Shown here one piece after another: positions 30,586 through 41,137 of a stretch of 64,000 bases of DNA. Source of the DNA: Chaetomium olivaceum (Eukaryota > Ascomycota > Sordariomycetes > Sordariales > Chaetomiaceae); contig JAYWVB010000005.1 of assembly GCA_039881045.1 (NCBI GenBank), positions 806,001 to 870,000 on the forward strand, read 5' to 3'. How positions within the stretch are numbered: position 1 is the first letter of the stretch; the number at the start of each line of letters is the position of its first letter. The notes beneath the pieces are model-generated. The model saw nothing but the letters and a program-made list of their open reading frames with translations, was not told the origin of the DNA and did no database searches. The position numbers and the translations under genes were made by a program.

Positions 30586-32442
30586 GACTACGGGGAAAAC
30601 TGAGTTGTCAAAAGTGACAAGGGATGCGATAAACAGCGGAGGTGTTTCTTGTATAGCCTAAATGCTGGCATTACTCATGTCATGGAGATAACTTAGAGCC
30701 TTGGACTGAGAACTTGGAAAGCTTGTTGAACTCGAGGCGATGAGGACGACATAAATAGTTATTCCTACGGGATGGCCGGTCAATGTCGATTTCCAGCTTC
30801 AGTACCTGCCCCTCAGATCCGGCTGGTACAGAGCTTGACCAGGTCCACCCGGACGTTCACGTGGCTCGTTCCTACTACACTCTGTATGTATCTGCTTATT
30901 CTGTAAGGGTTCCGGTCTTTTGCCTTCTCTATCCAAGGACCTACGTTCATTTGGCTCGGGCCAATTAGCACGTGCAGTGCTTAGTGAACCTCATGAAGAA
31001 CTATAGCAAAAGAAAGAAACAAGAACGGCCGGAGGAACTTTCTACAATTCGAAGGTTCCTCATCGGTGGCCTTCCCGGAGTCAGCCAGGCACATGATAAT
31101 CACTGCCTCTACACGATATAATTCTGACAGAACAGTCGTCCCAATACCGAATCTCTACTGTCGTCTGGAACTTTGGTTATAATAATTCTAGAAGAGCCGT
31201 CTCTTACGGGGCCTTTTGCCTCCTACAACGAGCATCTCATAGTGGGATTGGCAGAGGTTTGAGGTGGGAACTAGAAAAAAGTCACGAGGACCAGCTTACA
31301 TATATTCCCAATAATTCTATCACTGTTATACTTGGGAAGCCAGCTGCGGGACTGCCGTCATTCATGAGGGCACGTGAAACGATAGTAGGTTCACCAACAA
31401 TCACGTAAGAATGTAGCTTCTAGGCCAACATGCTGGGTGAGGAGAATAGTTACATATCAATCTTAAAATTGCCAGCTTATCCTGTAAGGGGCGGCACACG
31501 TAAGTATATTCCGCTAGAACCCAACTACGAGAACAGTGCAATCGGGGAAAGGCGTGTTGCGATCCGAGGCCGGAAATGCCCGTGTCTTGCCAGAGCGCGG
31601 CGTCCTCAGCTTATCGACTTCAATACCCCGGTCACCTATAGTCTATTTTGGATCACCATCTAGTCTCCCGGCCCCATATTTCAAGTTTAACGATAGTATC
31701 CCTTATATCTATAACGGTATCCTCGGGAAGGTATACCGGGCTGTTCCGTAGTTCCTTGCATGGTTTGATCCCGGGGGGTTCCTCGGGCTGTGTGACATAA
31801 CGTTCAAATATACGAACGAGAGCAACACCACTCTCATTTGAAACCCTGTGTGTCATACAGCGCACGATTTTGGCTGAAGGTTTCTGGCTATTCTTTTGTC
31901 CTCACCTCCTCCGGTACATATCTATACGCAAGACTTGATGGGAAGCGATGGAAATAAACGACATTCGTGTTGCACGACGCTGAAGAAGTACTCCTCCTGA
32001 GGTGGCCCCTGGAAGGGCCCGCACGAGGTAGAAATCCGGGCCCGTTTGATTGAGTGCCGCAGCCGCCTTGGATCAACAGCAAGCGGTATCAACGTCAAGT
32101 GGCATGTGCCTTCCTCCTCACAAGCTAGATATTGGGTAACCTCCCTGCAGAAGTTTGAGTTTGTGCAGGCTGAAGAGGTGTCCTCAATCGTGAGCTTGTT
32201 AGGCATCGATTGCGTTGTTGGGACGTCGCTACTGTACATTGGGCGGTTAGACTGGGAGCACATTTTGAGAGGGGAGGGAGTGGACGGAGGTGAATCTAAA
32301 CCACCTTCACACGACGCACGGAATACAAGTCGAAGCAAGAGACAGTGTCACAATGGATTTGCGCACGACAATAGACAACCCAATCTAGATTATCGCCCGG
32401 CCCTGTCATTGGGCACTCCGTCAGCTAGAGCTACTATAACCC
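30586..32442. other. 1.9-kb intergenic region
   Basis: Promoter side of the methyltransferase, then AT-rich DNA without recognisable genes. Short ORFs on both strands (for example 31922-32338) show no family features. Confidence 0.45.
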
Positions 32443-32444
32443 CC

Positions 32445-32540
32445 ATCCAGCGGTAAGCCCGTCCAGCGGTAAGCCCGTCCAGCGGTAAGCCCGTCCAGCG
32501 GTAAGCCCGTCCAGCGGTAAGTCCGTCCAGCCCTAAGCTC
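32445..32540. repeat. 16-bp minisatellite, about six copies
   Basis: Tandem units of GTCCAGCGGTAAGCCC. The first four are nearly identical, and the last two degrade (GGTAAGTCC, CCCTAAGCTC). The array ends about 30 bp downstream of the stop of the 64-aa Cys/His gene, in its presumed 3' untranslated region. Every complete unit contains GGTAAG, a splice-donor-like core. Confidence 0.92.
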
Positions 32541-32572
32541 GTCCATCCACTACCAACCCTTGGTTGGCCATT

Positions 32573-32767
32573 TCACATGTGGACCCTGTTATCGTGGTTG
32601 CAAGTGCACTTCTTGTTCGGCTCGGCGGCGTTCTTGGCCACGAACTTGTTGCAGGAGCACTCGACCCTCTTCATATGAGGGTTCAGCTTGTTGCCGGGAT
32701 TGGCTTTTGCCCATTGCGTGTATTGAGGGTTGGTTAGAGAAGCGGTGCAGCGGCCGGTGTTGGGCAT
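32573..32767 (-). CDS. Small Cys/His protein, copy 1 (64 aa)
   Basis: A 64-aa protein with Cys at 7, 37, 39, 54, 56 and His at 58 and 63, that is C-x29-CSC-x14-CTCNHDNRVH. The CxC...CxCxHx4H spacing suggests a zinc site; this is an inference, and I recognise no named domain. It is 39/64 (61%) identical to the 65-aa protein at 53325-53522, with all Cys and His conserved. There is no signal peptide, and many Lys and Asn, so it is probably intracellular. Its leader holds GGTAACC about 80 bp upstream of the ATG, as does the copy-2 gene, perhaps a shared leader intron. TATA-like sequence lies near 32966-32972. Paralogue conservation of a short frame is the evidence that it is a real gene. Confidence 0.85.
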   Translation of the reverse strand: MPNTGRCTASLTNPQYTQWAKANPGNKLNPHMKRVECSCNKFVAKNAAEPNKKCTCNHDNRVHM

Positions 32768-33728
32768 TGTGGCGGCGGTATTTGGTTGAAGTGGTACTGA
32801 TATATGTGTAAGCTAGTGGTCAGGCGATACACATTAAGAGATGGTTACCTACAACTGGAAGTAGTTGTGACGTTGTTTTCTATAATGCAACTGATGCAAA
32901 TGATGCAATTGAGGCGAATGATGGTGGATAGAAAGAGCCTGAAAGTGTTTAAGAGACGGCCCAAAATATAAGTTGAATCAAACACTCAGGATGGGACGCT
33001 CCATCATATTCGACCATCTTTCTTCGGGCTAGCATGATCGAACAACGTTGAAACATGATGCTGCAAATTTGTGAAACCCTTTTGTTGGGCAAACCCACAT
33101 GGCCAAAAGTCATCCACTGGCTCATGATCCTTAATGTGGCACAACTCGCTCGAGTGGTTTCGGACTTCTGCCCTCGGCCATCGAGACTAGCTGGAACCAA
33201 GTAAACCTAGCCTTGGCTGTTTAGAAAATGGACAATCTGGGAGTGGAGAAAATATATCTGTTGCCTGGTTTTAGGTAAGTAAGCCTTAGGTAGATGTGGA
33301 ATATTCTCGCATGCTTTCTGCCTAGTCTTGGTTGTGGCGAAGGAAACGTCCGAACCCAACAACGTCGTCATCTTAGCCTAGGTAGCTATGGCCACCTCGG
33401 AGATACAAGTCCGAGAGTGGCCCAACTTGGTCGTTTTGAGTGATCTACAGAAACGGCGGCAACGACGTTGACTACTTAGTCGTATCGTAGTTAACCAAAC
33501 TGCTAGACCTAAAGGAAAGTGTAATATTGGATGGGTTCTTTGGTATTATTATCCCGAATTATCAGGAGCAATTTCCCTCCAGTGTGACTTTACGTCGTAA
33601 TCTGTTTGTGTTGTGCATTCAAAGACACCGTCTCTCTTGCATTGCATTGCCCTTGCGGGCATAACGTCTAGCTAAAATAATAAAGAAACTAGTTGTATAC
33701 GACGACTCAAAAGCCACTTCCTTGATAC
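32768..33728. other. Intergenic, copy-1 promoter and kinase 3' flank
   Basis: Contains the copy-1 leader and short ATGCA-type repeats (32885-32925). No other gene is recognised. Confidence 0.45.
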
Positions 33729-35693
33729 CTACCGACTTGCGATACGGTCTAGTTGTTTCAAGACGTCGGAGAACAACGGACGTGTTTGGATTTGACCCAA
33801 TAGGCTAGGCGTTGGTACCGAGTCCGGTGTTGCTGACAGTCGGTCTCGCATACTCCCAAGTGACTCCCCCCTGAGAAGAAGCGACTCTCTCATGAATGAT
33901 CTAGCCAGTTCGACCTCTTGGCTCCAGAAAAGTCTCGCTGCATCGAGCGTATCTACGCTGGTCGTGGGTGTTTCACCGTCCCCTGAGCCTACCGGATGGA
34001 GCCTTCCGCCTCGAACGACCACGCCCGGTAACCGTGGTTTACTTGAATCCCACTCCGGTGACCCAGCCGTGCAGGCCTGTATCAGTTGTTGAAGGGAATG
34101 TGGTGTTTTATTGAACTCAGGGAACGCCCTTGCCTTCCCGGACCGCCTCGATTCGTACTCCGGGTCGCTGTCTCGCAACACTTCGTGGTCGATACCGCAC
34201 CTGACGAACGGCTGCCCCTCGAAGATGCACCATAGTAGCTTCCCCAGCATGAAGACCTGGGCCTGTTCCAGCAAATGCATCCCCCAGCCCTTTGCCTTTC
34301 TCGCTTTGAGCAGAGCTAGCCATGGCGAGCTGAAGCCGCCCTCGTTGTTGTGATAGCGTTCGCCCGCAGCCCTTGGTGACCACTCGGGATCGGTATAGTA
34401 CTGTCTCAGCTGCTCGAGGATGTCATCCTTCAAGTTTCCTTCTGGCAGCCCCGAGTCATCCACCAAAATCTCTAGGTATTCCACGTACGCCACCTCAGGT
34501 GGACTCCACGCAAACCAACCCCCCCGCTGCTCGAGGTCTATGAGCACCGCAACCAGCAACCCCGTTTCAGCGTCCTCCCTGAGAACAATGTTGTCGGGTT
34601 TTAGATCGGGGTAAAATCCTGCCCTGGAATAGCCATTAATATGGACAAACGCTTCCGTAACCTGCCTTGCCCATCTCAGCTTCTGTTGCATCGAAGTCGT
34701 CTGTTGATAGTCCTCCTTCAGCAGTCTCTCCTTCAGGACTCCCAAAGGAAACCACTCCAGCAGAAAGCCACAGACACCTCTCCGGTTCCCAAAGCGTCCC
34801 TTCTTCGTTACGATCCCCAGCGGCCGGGAAACGAGATTTGGATGGCTCTCCAGAGAAAGGAGCATCTTCAGCTCGTTGTACATATACCTTTGCTCCTGCT
34901 GCTGAAGCACACTCTTGAATACCACCTCTTTCCCCCGGGCCAGCCCATCCACTTTCACCAACGAAATGACCTCATGCACCTGCCTCTTAAACCTAAGCCT
35001 CTCCCACTCCACAACCTCCACACCCTCCCAGTCCACCTCCCCCTCCCACATCGTCCTCAACCTCTGCAAATCAACCATCCCCTGCTCCACCCCATACCCC
35101 GGCACGAGGGCAACCTCCTCCTCCGCCCTGACCACCCCATCCTCCCCCTGAACCTCCACAAAGTCCACCACCACCGCCGACCCAAACGGCATCTGCCACC
35201 ACCTCTCCTCCAACCCCCCTTCCCCCATCATCATGTCCCTCTCCCACTTCCACAACACCCTCCCCAACCACCTCGCCACCTCCAACCCGTCCACCCCACC
35301 CCTCCCCCGATAAGACAACGCCCGCTCCGGCCTCACAACCTCCCTCAGTCCCGCCGGAAACCCCTCCACCGCCGGCACATACACATCGATGCGCAGGGGT
35401 GGGCGGTTGAGGGCGAAGCGTGGGGTGGCGAGGAAGCGGCGGCCGGTGGCGTCGACAGCGTCGACGCGCCAGGGGGAGAGCGAGGCGGGGAGCGGGGCGA
35501 GGCTGTCTGGGCGGGAGGGGGATTGCGGGTTTAGGGGCGAGGTTTGCCAGGGGGTTGGTGGTGGCGTTGGTGAGTTGGTGGTGGTGGTGGTGTTGGTGGA
35601 TGGCGTGGGCTTGGTTGTGTTGTCCGGGGGTGGTGGGAGGAATGCGGCAAGCGGGCTGAGAATGGAGGTGAAGATGTCGCTGGTGAGGTCCAT
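33729..35693 (-). CDS. Divergent protein kinase-like protein
   Basis: 654 aa, intronless and intact. Residues about 1-75 are Pro/Thr/Ser-rich and disordered. Residues about 75-245 form an N-terminal region of unknown type. The kinase-like domain is about 245-560, with VVFK (K260) as the ATP lysine, NELK (E274) in helix C, YPDLKPDN (361-368) in place of HRDLKxxN, IDLE (385-388) in place of DFG, and SPPE (397-400) as the APE-like motif. All catalytic residues (K260, E274, D363, N368, D386) are present although HRD is YPD and DFG is DLE, so activity is possible. This pattern is seen in lineage-specific fungal kinases whose substrates are unknown. The start is the first ATG. Confidence 0.9.
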   Translation of the reverse strand: MDLTSDIFTSILSPLAAFLPPPPDNTTKPTPSTNTTTTTNSPTPPPTPWQTSPLNPQSPSRPDSLAPLPASLSPWRVDAVDATGRRFLATPRFALNRPPLRIDVYVPAVEGFPAGLREVVRPERALSYRGRGGVDGLEVARWLGRVLWKWERDMMMGEGGLEERWWQMPFGSAVVVDFVEVQGEDGVVRAEEEVALVPGYGVEQGMVDLQRLRTMWEGEVDWEGVEVVEWERLRFKRQVHEVISLVKVDGLARGKEVVFKSVLQQQEQRYMYNELKMLLSLESHPNLVSRPLGIVTKKGRFGNRRGVCGFLLEWFPLGVLKERLLKEDYQQTTSMQQKLRWARQVTEAFVHINGYSRAGFYPDLKPDNIVLREDAETGLLVAVLIDLEQRGGWFAWSPPEVAYVEYLEILVDDSGLPEGNLKDDILEQLRQYYTDPEWSPRAAGERYHNNEGGFSSPWLALLKARKAKGWGMHLLEQAQVFMLGKLLWCIFEGQPFVRCGIDHEVLRDSDPEYESRRSGKARAFPEFNKTPHSLQQLIQACTAGSPEWDSSKPRLPGVVVRGGRLHPVGSGDGETPTTSVDTLDAARLFWSQEVELARSFMRESLLLRGESLGSMRDRLSATPDSVPTPSLLGQIQTRPLFSDVLKQLDRIASR

Positions 35694-36974
35694 AATCGCG
35701 GGTTCCAGGGGTAAGACTTTGTGTATAAGTGGGTGGGTGCGCGGCGGAAGACGGTTCCTGTGCCGAGAGGCTAATGATTTGGTGGGCTCGTAAACAGGGG
35801 CGGTGGTCTATCTGCAAAGCATGAGAATCAGGCGTGCCCAGGGTCTTTTAACTTGCCCTCTCCCTGGTCTCCCATTGTTGCCCAAAGTTGCAATCTGATA
35901 TCCTGCAGACCCCACGAGCTCCAAGGACATCGCACACTTGACCACGTAGCCCCTATTTTCCACAACCTTCTCCCAGTGACTAACAACCCAACTCGAGATG
36001 AAGCCAAAGCAAAGAAACCACCCAGCCAGCGCCAGAAGTTGCCGGCCACGTCGATCGACGATCCCAACCTGCACGCAACAATCCCATCGTCCACCCCCTT
36101 TGTCCCAGCCCGCTGTCCCACCCATTATCTCACCCAGTTAACTAACCTACCTGGGTGGTTCACCCGGTGGCCCATCCGGCAAACCCACCCGGCAGCAGCC
36201 CACCCCCGCCCATCGACCTTTTTACCAGCCCACAGTCACTCGCAGCCCACGGAGGCAGGCCAGAGCGGCCCCGACCCCCTCCAAGGCCCAAATCGGTCCC
36301 CCCTCTCGGGCATCCTGAACGGGCTGCATACTGCGATGCAACCCGGCCGGACACCGGAAGGAGCTCGCTGCATGGGTGGCCCCCGCACGCCGTCAAATCA
36401 GACGAGAGCCGAGACCGCGCGGGACGCTGATCTAGCCCTACGGGGGTCAGCCAGGGTCGCATCGTTCTGTGGGAGGTGCAGAAATGGGGGATTTGCGCAT
36501 GCAGGGCGCTGAGGGGGATCGGACTTTACTTTTTTTAGGCGGGGATTTTGGGAAAGTCGATGCCAAAGGAAGGGAACACAAAATTTTTGCAGTTCTCAAG
36601 GTCCGTCCCGTCGCGATTCGATTGAGAGAGAAACGAGGTTGAGATAAATCAGGCTGTTGGTATCAAATTAATGCTGCCCGCGCAGTGTAGGAAGTCAACG
36701 CCTGAAGAAACCCATGATGAACCAGGTAAAAAAGAAAAAAAAGAAAAAATATAACTCAACGCAAGAGCTGCTTCCTAGTCCAGCTCACAAAGCAAAAAAA
36801 AAAAGGTAGAAAATAACACCGCCGAAACCTTTTCCGTAGCCATCCCTCAACTCCAGTACCAGCCAAAACACCCCGGAACACAGCCGCGAAAACAACCATA
36901 AAAAGGAGAACCTCAACCCCTCCCACTCATCACCCCAACCCCTACCCCAGCAGGCAGGCTAGGTAGGTACTCGG
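35694..36974. other. 1.3-kb intergenic region
   Basis: Kinase promoter side, then a Pro-rich 219-codon plus ORF (35853-36512) judged spurious, then A-rich DNA (36720-36810). Confidence 0.4.
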
Positions 36975-38325
36975 CTACGAACTCAACCGTTCACTCAACC
37001 GAAACGCGACCCTGGGCGCGTCGACGACATTCCACTGCTCGCCCAGCTCGTTGTCGTCATAGACCCTGGCATTCCCCGGCCGCAGCGCGCGCGGCAGCTC
37101 CCAGGCCAGTTCCGGGTTCCGCAGCCACATGCGCACCAGATAGCGCGGCGCCGCCCCGACATCCTCAAACCCCTCCCGCGAGTGCAGCACCGCATGGTTG
37201 TTCACAAACAGCACGTCGCCGCGCTCCGCCTTCAGCACGATCTGGTTCCGGCGCGCAATCTCCTCGACCACGTCCAGCGCCCGCCGCTGCTCCGCACTCA
37301 GCGCCGGCAGCCCCTCGGCCCTGGGCACGCCGTCCAGCCCCAGCAGGGGTTCGCGGGCAAAGTTGAGCAGGATGCGGCCGTGGTGGTGGTAGAGCAGGGG
37401 GCGGGTGCTGGAGGGCAAGAACTTGCCGCGGCTGTCGAAGGACCAGACGGGGCGGGCGAGCAGGTCGCGCAGGTGGGGGTGGGCGCGGGCGAGCTCGTTG
37501 TAGACGGTCCAGGAGGAGGCGAGCATATTGCGGCCGCCGGCGGAGGCGTTGTTGCGGGTCTGCAGGGCCAGGATGTCGCAGAAGGTGTCGGTGTGGAAGG
37601 TCTGGGAAAGGGGTTACCCGGGTTAGTGGGGTTTTTGGTTTTGGGTTGTTAATGGTGGGTGTGATATGAAGGCTATTACTCACAGATGCCCGGGATGAGT
37701 ACCGTGTTGGACGGTCCTGCTGGGGTGTTTTTGAGAGTTTCGCGTCACGGATGTGCACTAATACAGGCGTTAGACGGGCGCAGCCAAGAGGTCGGATTGG
37801 AGAGGCTTACTTAGCATGTTCCCCTCCTCGTCTTGTCGGCCGCGCTTGACCCCGACATAGCACGAAATACCAAGGAACACCAGGATATTGTCCTCGGGCG
37901 AGTACTCGTCGGGCTTCAGCCCTCGAACCACGGCAAAGCCCCTCCCCCGGTGAATGTCGACGGAAATCTGCCGAAGCTTTGGCCCCAGAGTGGGCAGGGG
38001 AAAAGTGCTGGGCGAGACCTCGTTTCCGTAGAGACCAAGTTCTATTCTCGTCATCAGAGCGCCGCTCTTCCGCAATGACCCTTGGGAACTAACCATTAAA
38101 ATGCTGTAGACCTGATCTGACCTCAGCGACCTCGTCCTCGGTCAGAACCAACGTGTAGTCATCCTCGGATCCAAACGATGCCGGTCCCCACGCAAGCTCC
38201 CCCTCCACTTCGGCCGGCCATTCGCTCGAGACGAGGACGTAACGAGGAGGGCAGTTCGCCTTCACCGTTAGGTCCCCCCAAGTCTGCCCTGGCTGCCCCA
38301 GAAGTAGTATCGTCTCCGCGCCCAT
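36975..38325 (-). CDS. TauD/TfdA-type Fe(II)/2-oxoglutarate dioxygenase
   Basis: 387 aa in four exons: 38325-38094, 38041-37811, 37757-37684 and 37601-36975. Introns of 52, 53 and 82 bp have donors GTTAGT, GTAAGC and GTGAGT, acceptors AATAG, ATTAG and CCCAG. Joined frames read through without breaks. Motifs: GPKLRQISVDIHRGRGFAVV and DEEGNML before the core; FHTD (residues 181-184), the HxD iron ligands; and NNHAVLHSREGFED with the distal His (about 319), followed by RYLVRMW with the 2-oxoglutarate Arg. The family includes taurine and other sulfonate or amino-acid-derived hydroxylases, many of unknown substrate in fungi. It lies 330 bp downstream of, and on the same strand as, a Zn2Cys6 regulator. 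Confidence 0.92.
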
Positions 38326-38654
38326 AGTGAATATCGTGTGAATATCGTGTACTGAATGTTGGTATTTTCAACTGGACAGTAAAGATGTTTGATTAATCCT
38401 CGGAAACGGGTTACTGTTGTAGTGGTGGGTGGTGGTGGTGTGTTGTGGAAAACAGCCAACCCCAGCGGGGGTGCCGAGGGCCAATGTAAATATAGCACGG
38501 CGGAGCAGCCGGGAAGCTCGAATGCACATTCCTCATCCCCAACCCATCCCCGGGTTGCATAATGCGGCTCAAGATGCCGAGCGGGTTCAAGGGTCCTCCG
38601 GGTTGAGTTGGACCGCAGGAGGGGTGTTACCGTGTTCTGCAGGCTGGCCCGAGA
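38326..38654. other. Short intergenic region, dioxygenase promoter
   Basis: 330 bp between the regulator stop and the dioxygenase ATG. A T/G-rich simple stretch lies at about 38410-38445. Confidence 0.5.
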
Positions 38655-41137
38655 TCACCAATGAACCTTTCCCGATTTAGGACGGCCCCCCATCCCAATG
38701 CGCGGCGGCTGCAGGGTGATAAGAGCGGTGGAGCTCATTGGCGGGGAGGGGTATTTCGTGTACAAATCCGACCCAGCGCCGGGGGCCGAGACCGTCGTGG
38801 TCAAAGTGAGGGGCTGCTGCACAACATCAGGAAGCGGGTGGAGGAGAAAGAGAAAGTCAGGCCACGTTTGTGAGGGGGGTTCCGCTGGTGGGGCATGCTC
38901 GAGGGTGTCGCGCGGTATCCAGTCGGGGTCAAAGAGCTGGCTGGTGTACCACCACTTTTCGTGATACCCATCAGTGTTGTTGATGGCTTGAAATGTGGGT
39001 GCTATGTGGATGGTCCTCGTCAGCCTTGGGCTCCTGTGTCACTCACACGCGCGGGTGGGGGACTACCTTTGTGAACCACAACATCCCGGCATTGCGACAT
39101 GAAGTGGCTTTGTTCAGCATCCAGGCGGGCCATCCTTCGCACCCGCGGGGCGGCCCAGTCAAACCCTGGGGTGAAGAGTTGCTGCCCCTTATAACAGTAG
39201 TGGAAGTGCGCCAGGATGGTCTTGGCCCCCGAGTTCGTCGCCCGCACAAGCGGCATGTCCAGGTATCGTACCTATTCGTTTGTGAGTAGAGAGCCCGTGG
39301 AGTAGTCGAGGTTGCATACCCGTGCCTCCCGCCTCCTGGCAAACTGGCTCTGGAATAGCATCTGCATCTCGTAATTCTGCAGGAGGATGAAGCATGTCAA
39401 AAAAGTGGCGAACCAGTCCTTGGGGTTGTGCGTGTTGAAGGTGCTCTGGAGGATGCGAAGGACGTCCTTCCTCAGCGGAGCGAGGATGCGGTGCATCACA
39501 ATAGAAGCAAACTGGTAATCGATGTATGGCGGGGGAGAGTCGAGGCCTTTGTAGAAGGGGTCCTGGGGGTTCATGGCCCGGAGCTCGCTGTCGGCCCAGC
39601 CCGTCTCGGACCAGCATCTCCACTTGGACTCGATAAAGCGGCAGGCAACCCAAAGTCTCAATGTCTTTTTGAGCATCTCGTTCTGCAAGATCTGTCAGTC
39701 ACCGCCAAGGAAAGGATGACTAGATTCCATGGAACCCACTGGAAGGGGGAAGACGGATGCCCTGTAGGCGGCCTGGAAGATGTTCCAGACAAGGGGGTCC
39801 GTGTCATCCAGGTAGGCTGCCATGTACCGCGTGACAGATCGGTCGATATACTCGGTGATGGCTTCCACCACGGCATCGGGGTCGGCAACAGCCCAAGGGA
39901 CGGCATACATGGGCCGCCCCTTGAGGTCCACATCTCGGGTGTTCGCAGGCGGAACGAACTCGCGCAGCTCGATCTTGATATGCATGGACCCAACCTGTCC
40001 CAGACACAGTATTTTCGAGGGAGCATCAGTCCACTGGCGTTCTAGGTGAAAATCGCCATAGTGAGGCCCGACCATGGGATGGGTTCGGTAGAACGGCATG
40101 TAGTCCAGGCCGGTTCGGAAAAGGGTGCTGTCGGTGACCATGTATCGGAGGCAAGGGAGTCTGCTCATGCGCACCGTTCTGTTCTGACACGTCAAACAAG
40201 GGCCCCGGGGATTGTTGGGGTCAGGAATACACTGCAATGATCAGCATGGTTGGGTTGAAACTGGAGGGTGGGCTACACCATGTCGTTTGTATCTTACTCT
40301 ATTTCTCTGCATTCTGCACCTGACACAGGCATGAAGCTGGCGGGTGAGGTGAGTGTCAACCCTCTTCCTTCCTTCATAAGGTCTGCGTTTCTTTTGGACA
40401 CGATGAGAGGAGCTCTCTGACGGAGTTAGGGCGCTGTGCTTGGGGACTTTTGGGGCGATCCTGTGATAACGCTGGTCGACCGACGACCCCATGGGTGGGG
40501 ACGTGGCTAGTTGCAGCAATGGGGATTCGGGGGAGACCGAGACAAGAGCCCAATCAGTGGAGGCGTCTTCCAGCACGAATTCCTGGTCATCCCGGACAGT
40601 GTACTCGCTGACAGAGTCAAAATCGACCTTCGCATCCGACACCGGAACGTACGACCCCTCGTCAGCGGGATCGGAATCCATCGTGACATCTTCAAAATCA
40701 AAGACGTCGCTAGGGGGTTGGCCGATACCCCAGGCGGCCGTATCGCAGTCATAGGAAGTCGTGTGAGGGTTGAGGAGGACGACTCTAGCTGCTCCTTGGT
40801 CCTGGGCGACAGCGACAGGAGGAGGAAGAGCCAGTTCGGAGGGGTCGCTTCCAGAGCCGCTCGAATGGGGGTCCGCCAGGTCGAAAGAGTCCAGGTCTAG
40901 ATCAAAAGATGACTGATGTTGGCTTGAAAGAACATGATGCCCCTGGCTCTCTTGAAAAAGTGGTGACGGCTGCTGAGTTGCAACTTGTCGGGGTGATGGC
41001 TGGGGTGAGCCGCTGACCGACGTGCAGGTGATCTTGCTGCTGTTGAGTCGGCTCTGTTGGAGCAACTCATCCACTGTGAGATTCAGCAGGCCCGCCACTC
41101 GCTGAATGTCCTCTAAATCTTTTCCTGAAAACTCCAT
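38655..41137 (-). CDS. Zn2Cys6 fungal transcription factor
   Basis: 743 aa in five inferred exons: 41137-40298, 40231-39740, 39682-39320, 39271-39067 and 38986-38655, with consistent GT...AG junctions and no break. Residues 1-265 are an acidic, Ser/Pro-rich region (many Asp/Glu, possible activation domain) starting MEFSGKDLEDIQ. The zinc cluster is C271-x2-C274-x6-C281-x10-C292-x2-C295-x11-C307 and spans the first intron (ACVRCRMQRNR joined to CIPDPNNPRGPCLTCQ). The rest is a helical C-terminal region typical of a fungal family with the CLTCQ signature. It acts in the nucleus as a DNA-binding regulator, targets unknown. The downstream dioxygenase is a possible target by position only. The last exon end is the least certain. 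Confidence 0.88.

Noticed and set aside
34641..35534. 297-codon plus ORF, His/Pro/Leu-rich
   Set aside because: Antisense shadow of the 654-aa kinase gene, which has all kinase motifs.
35853..36512. 219-codon plus ORF
   Set aside because: Pro/Ser/Arg-rich with no domain, in an intergenic stretch; no paralogue or clear start context.
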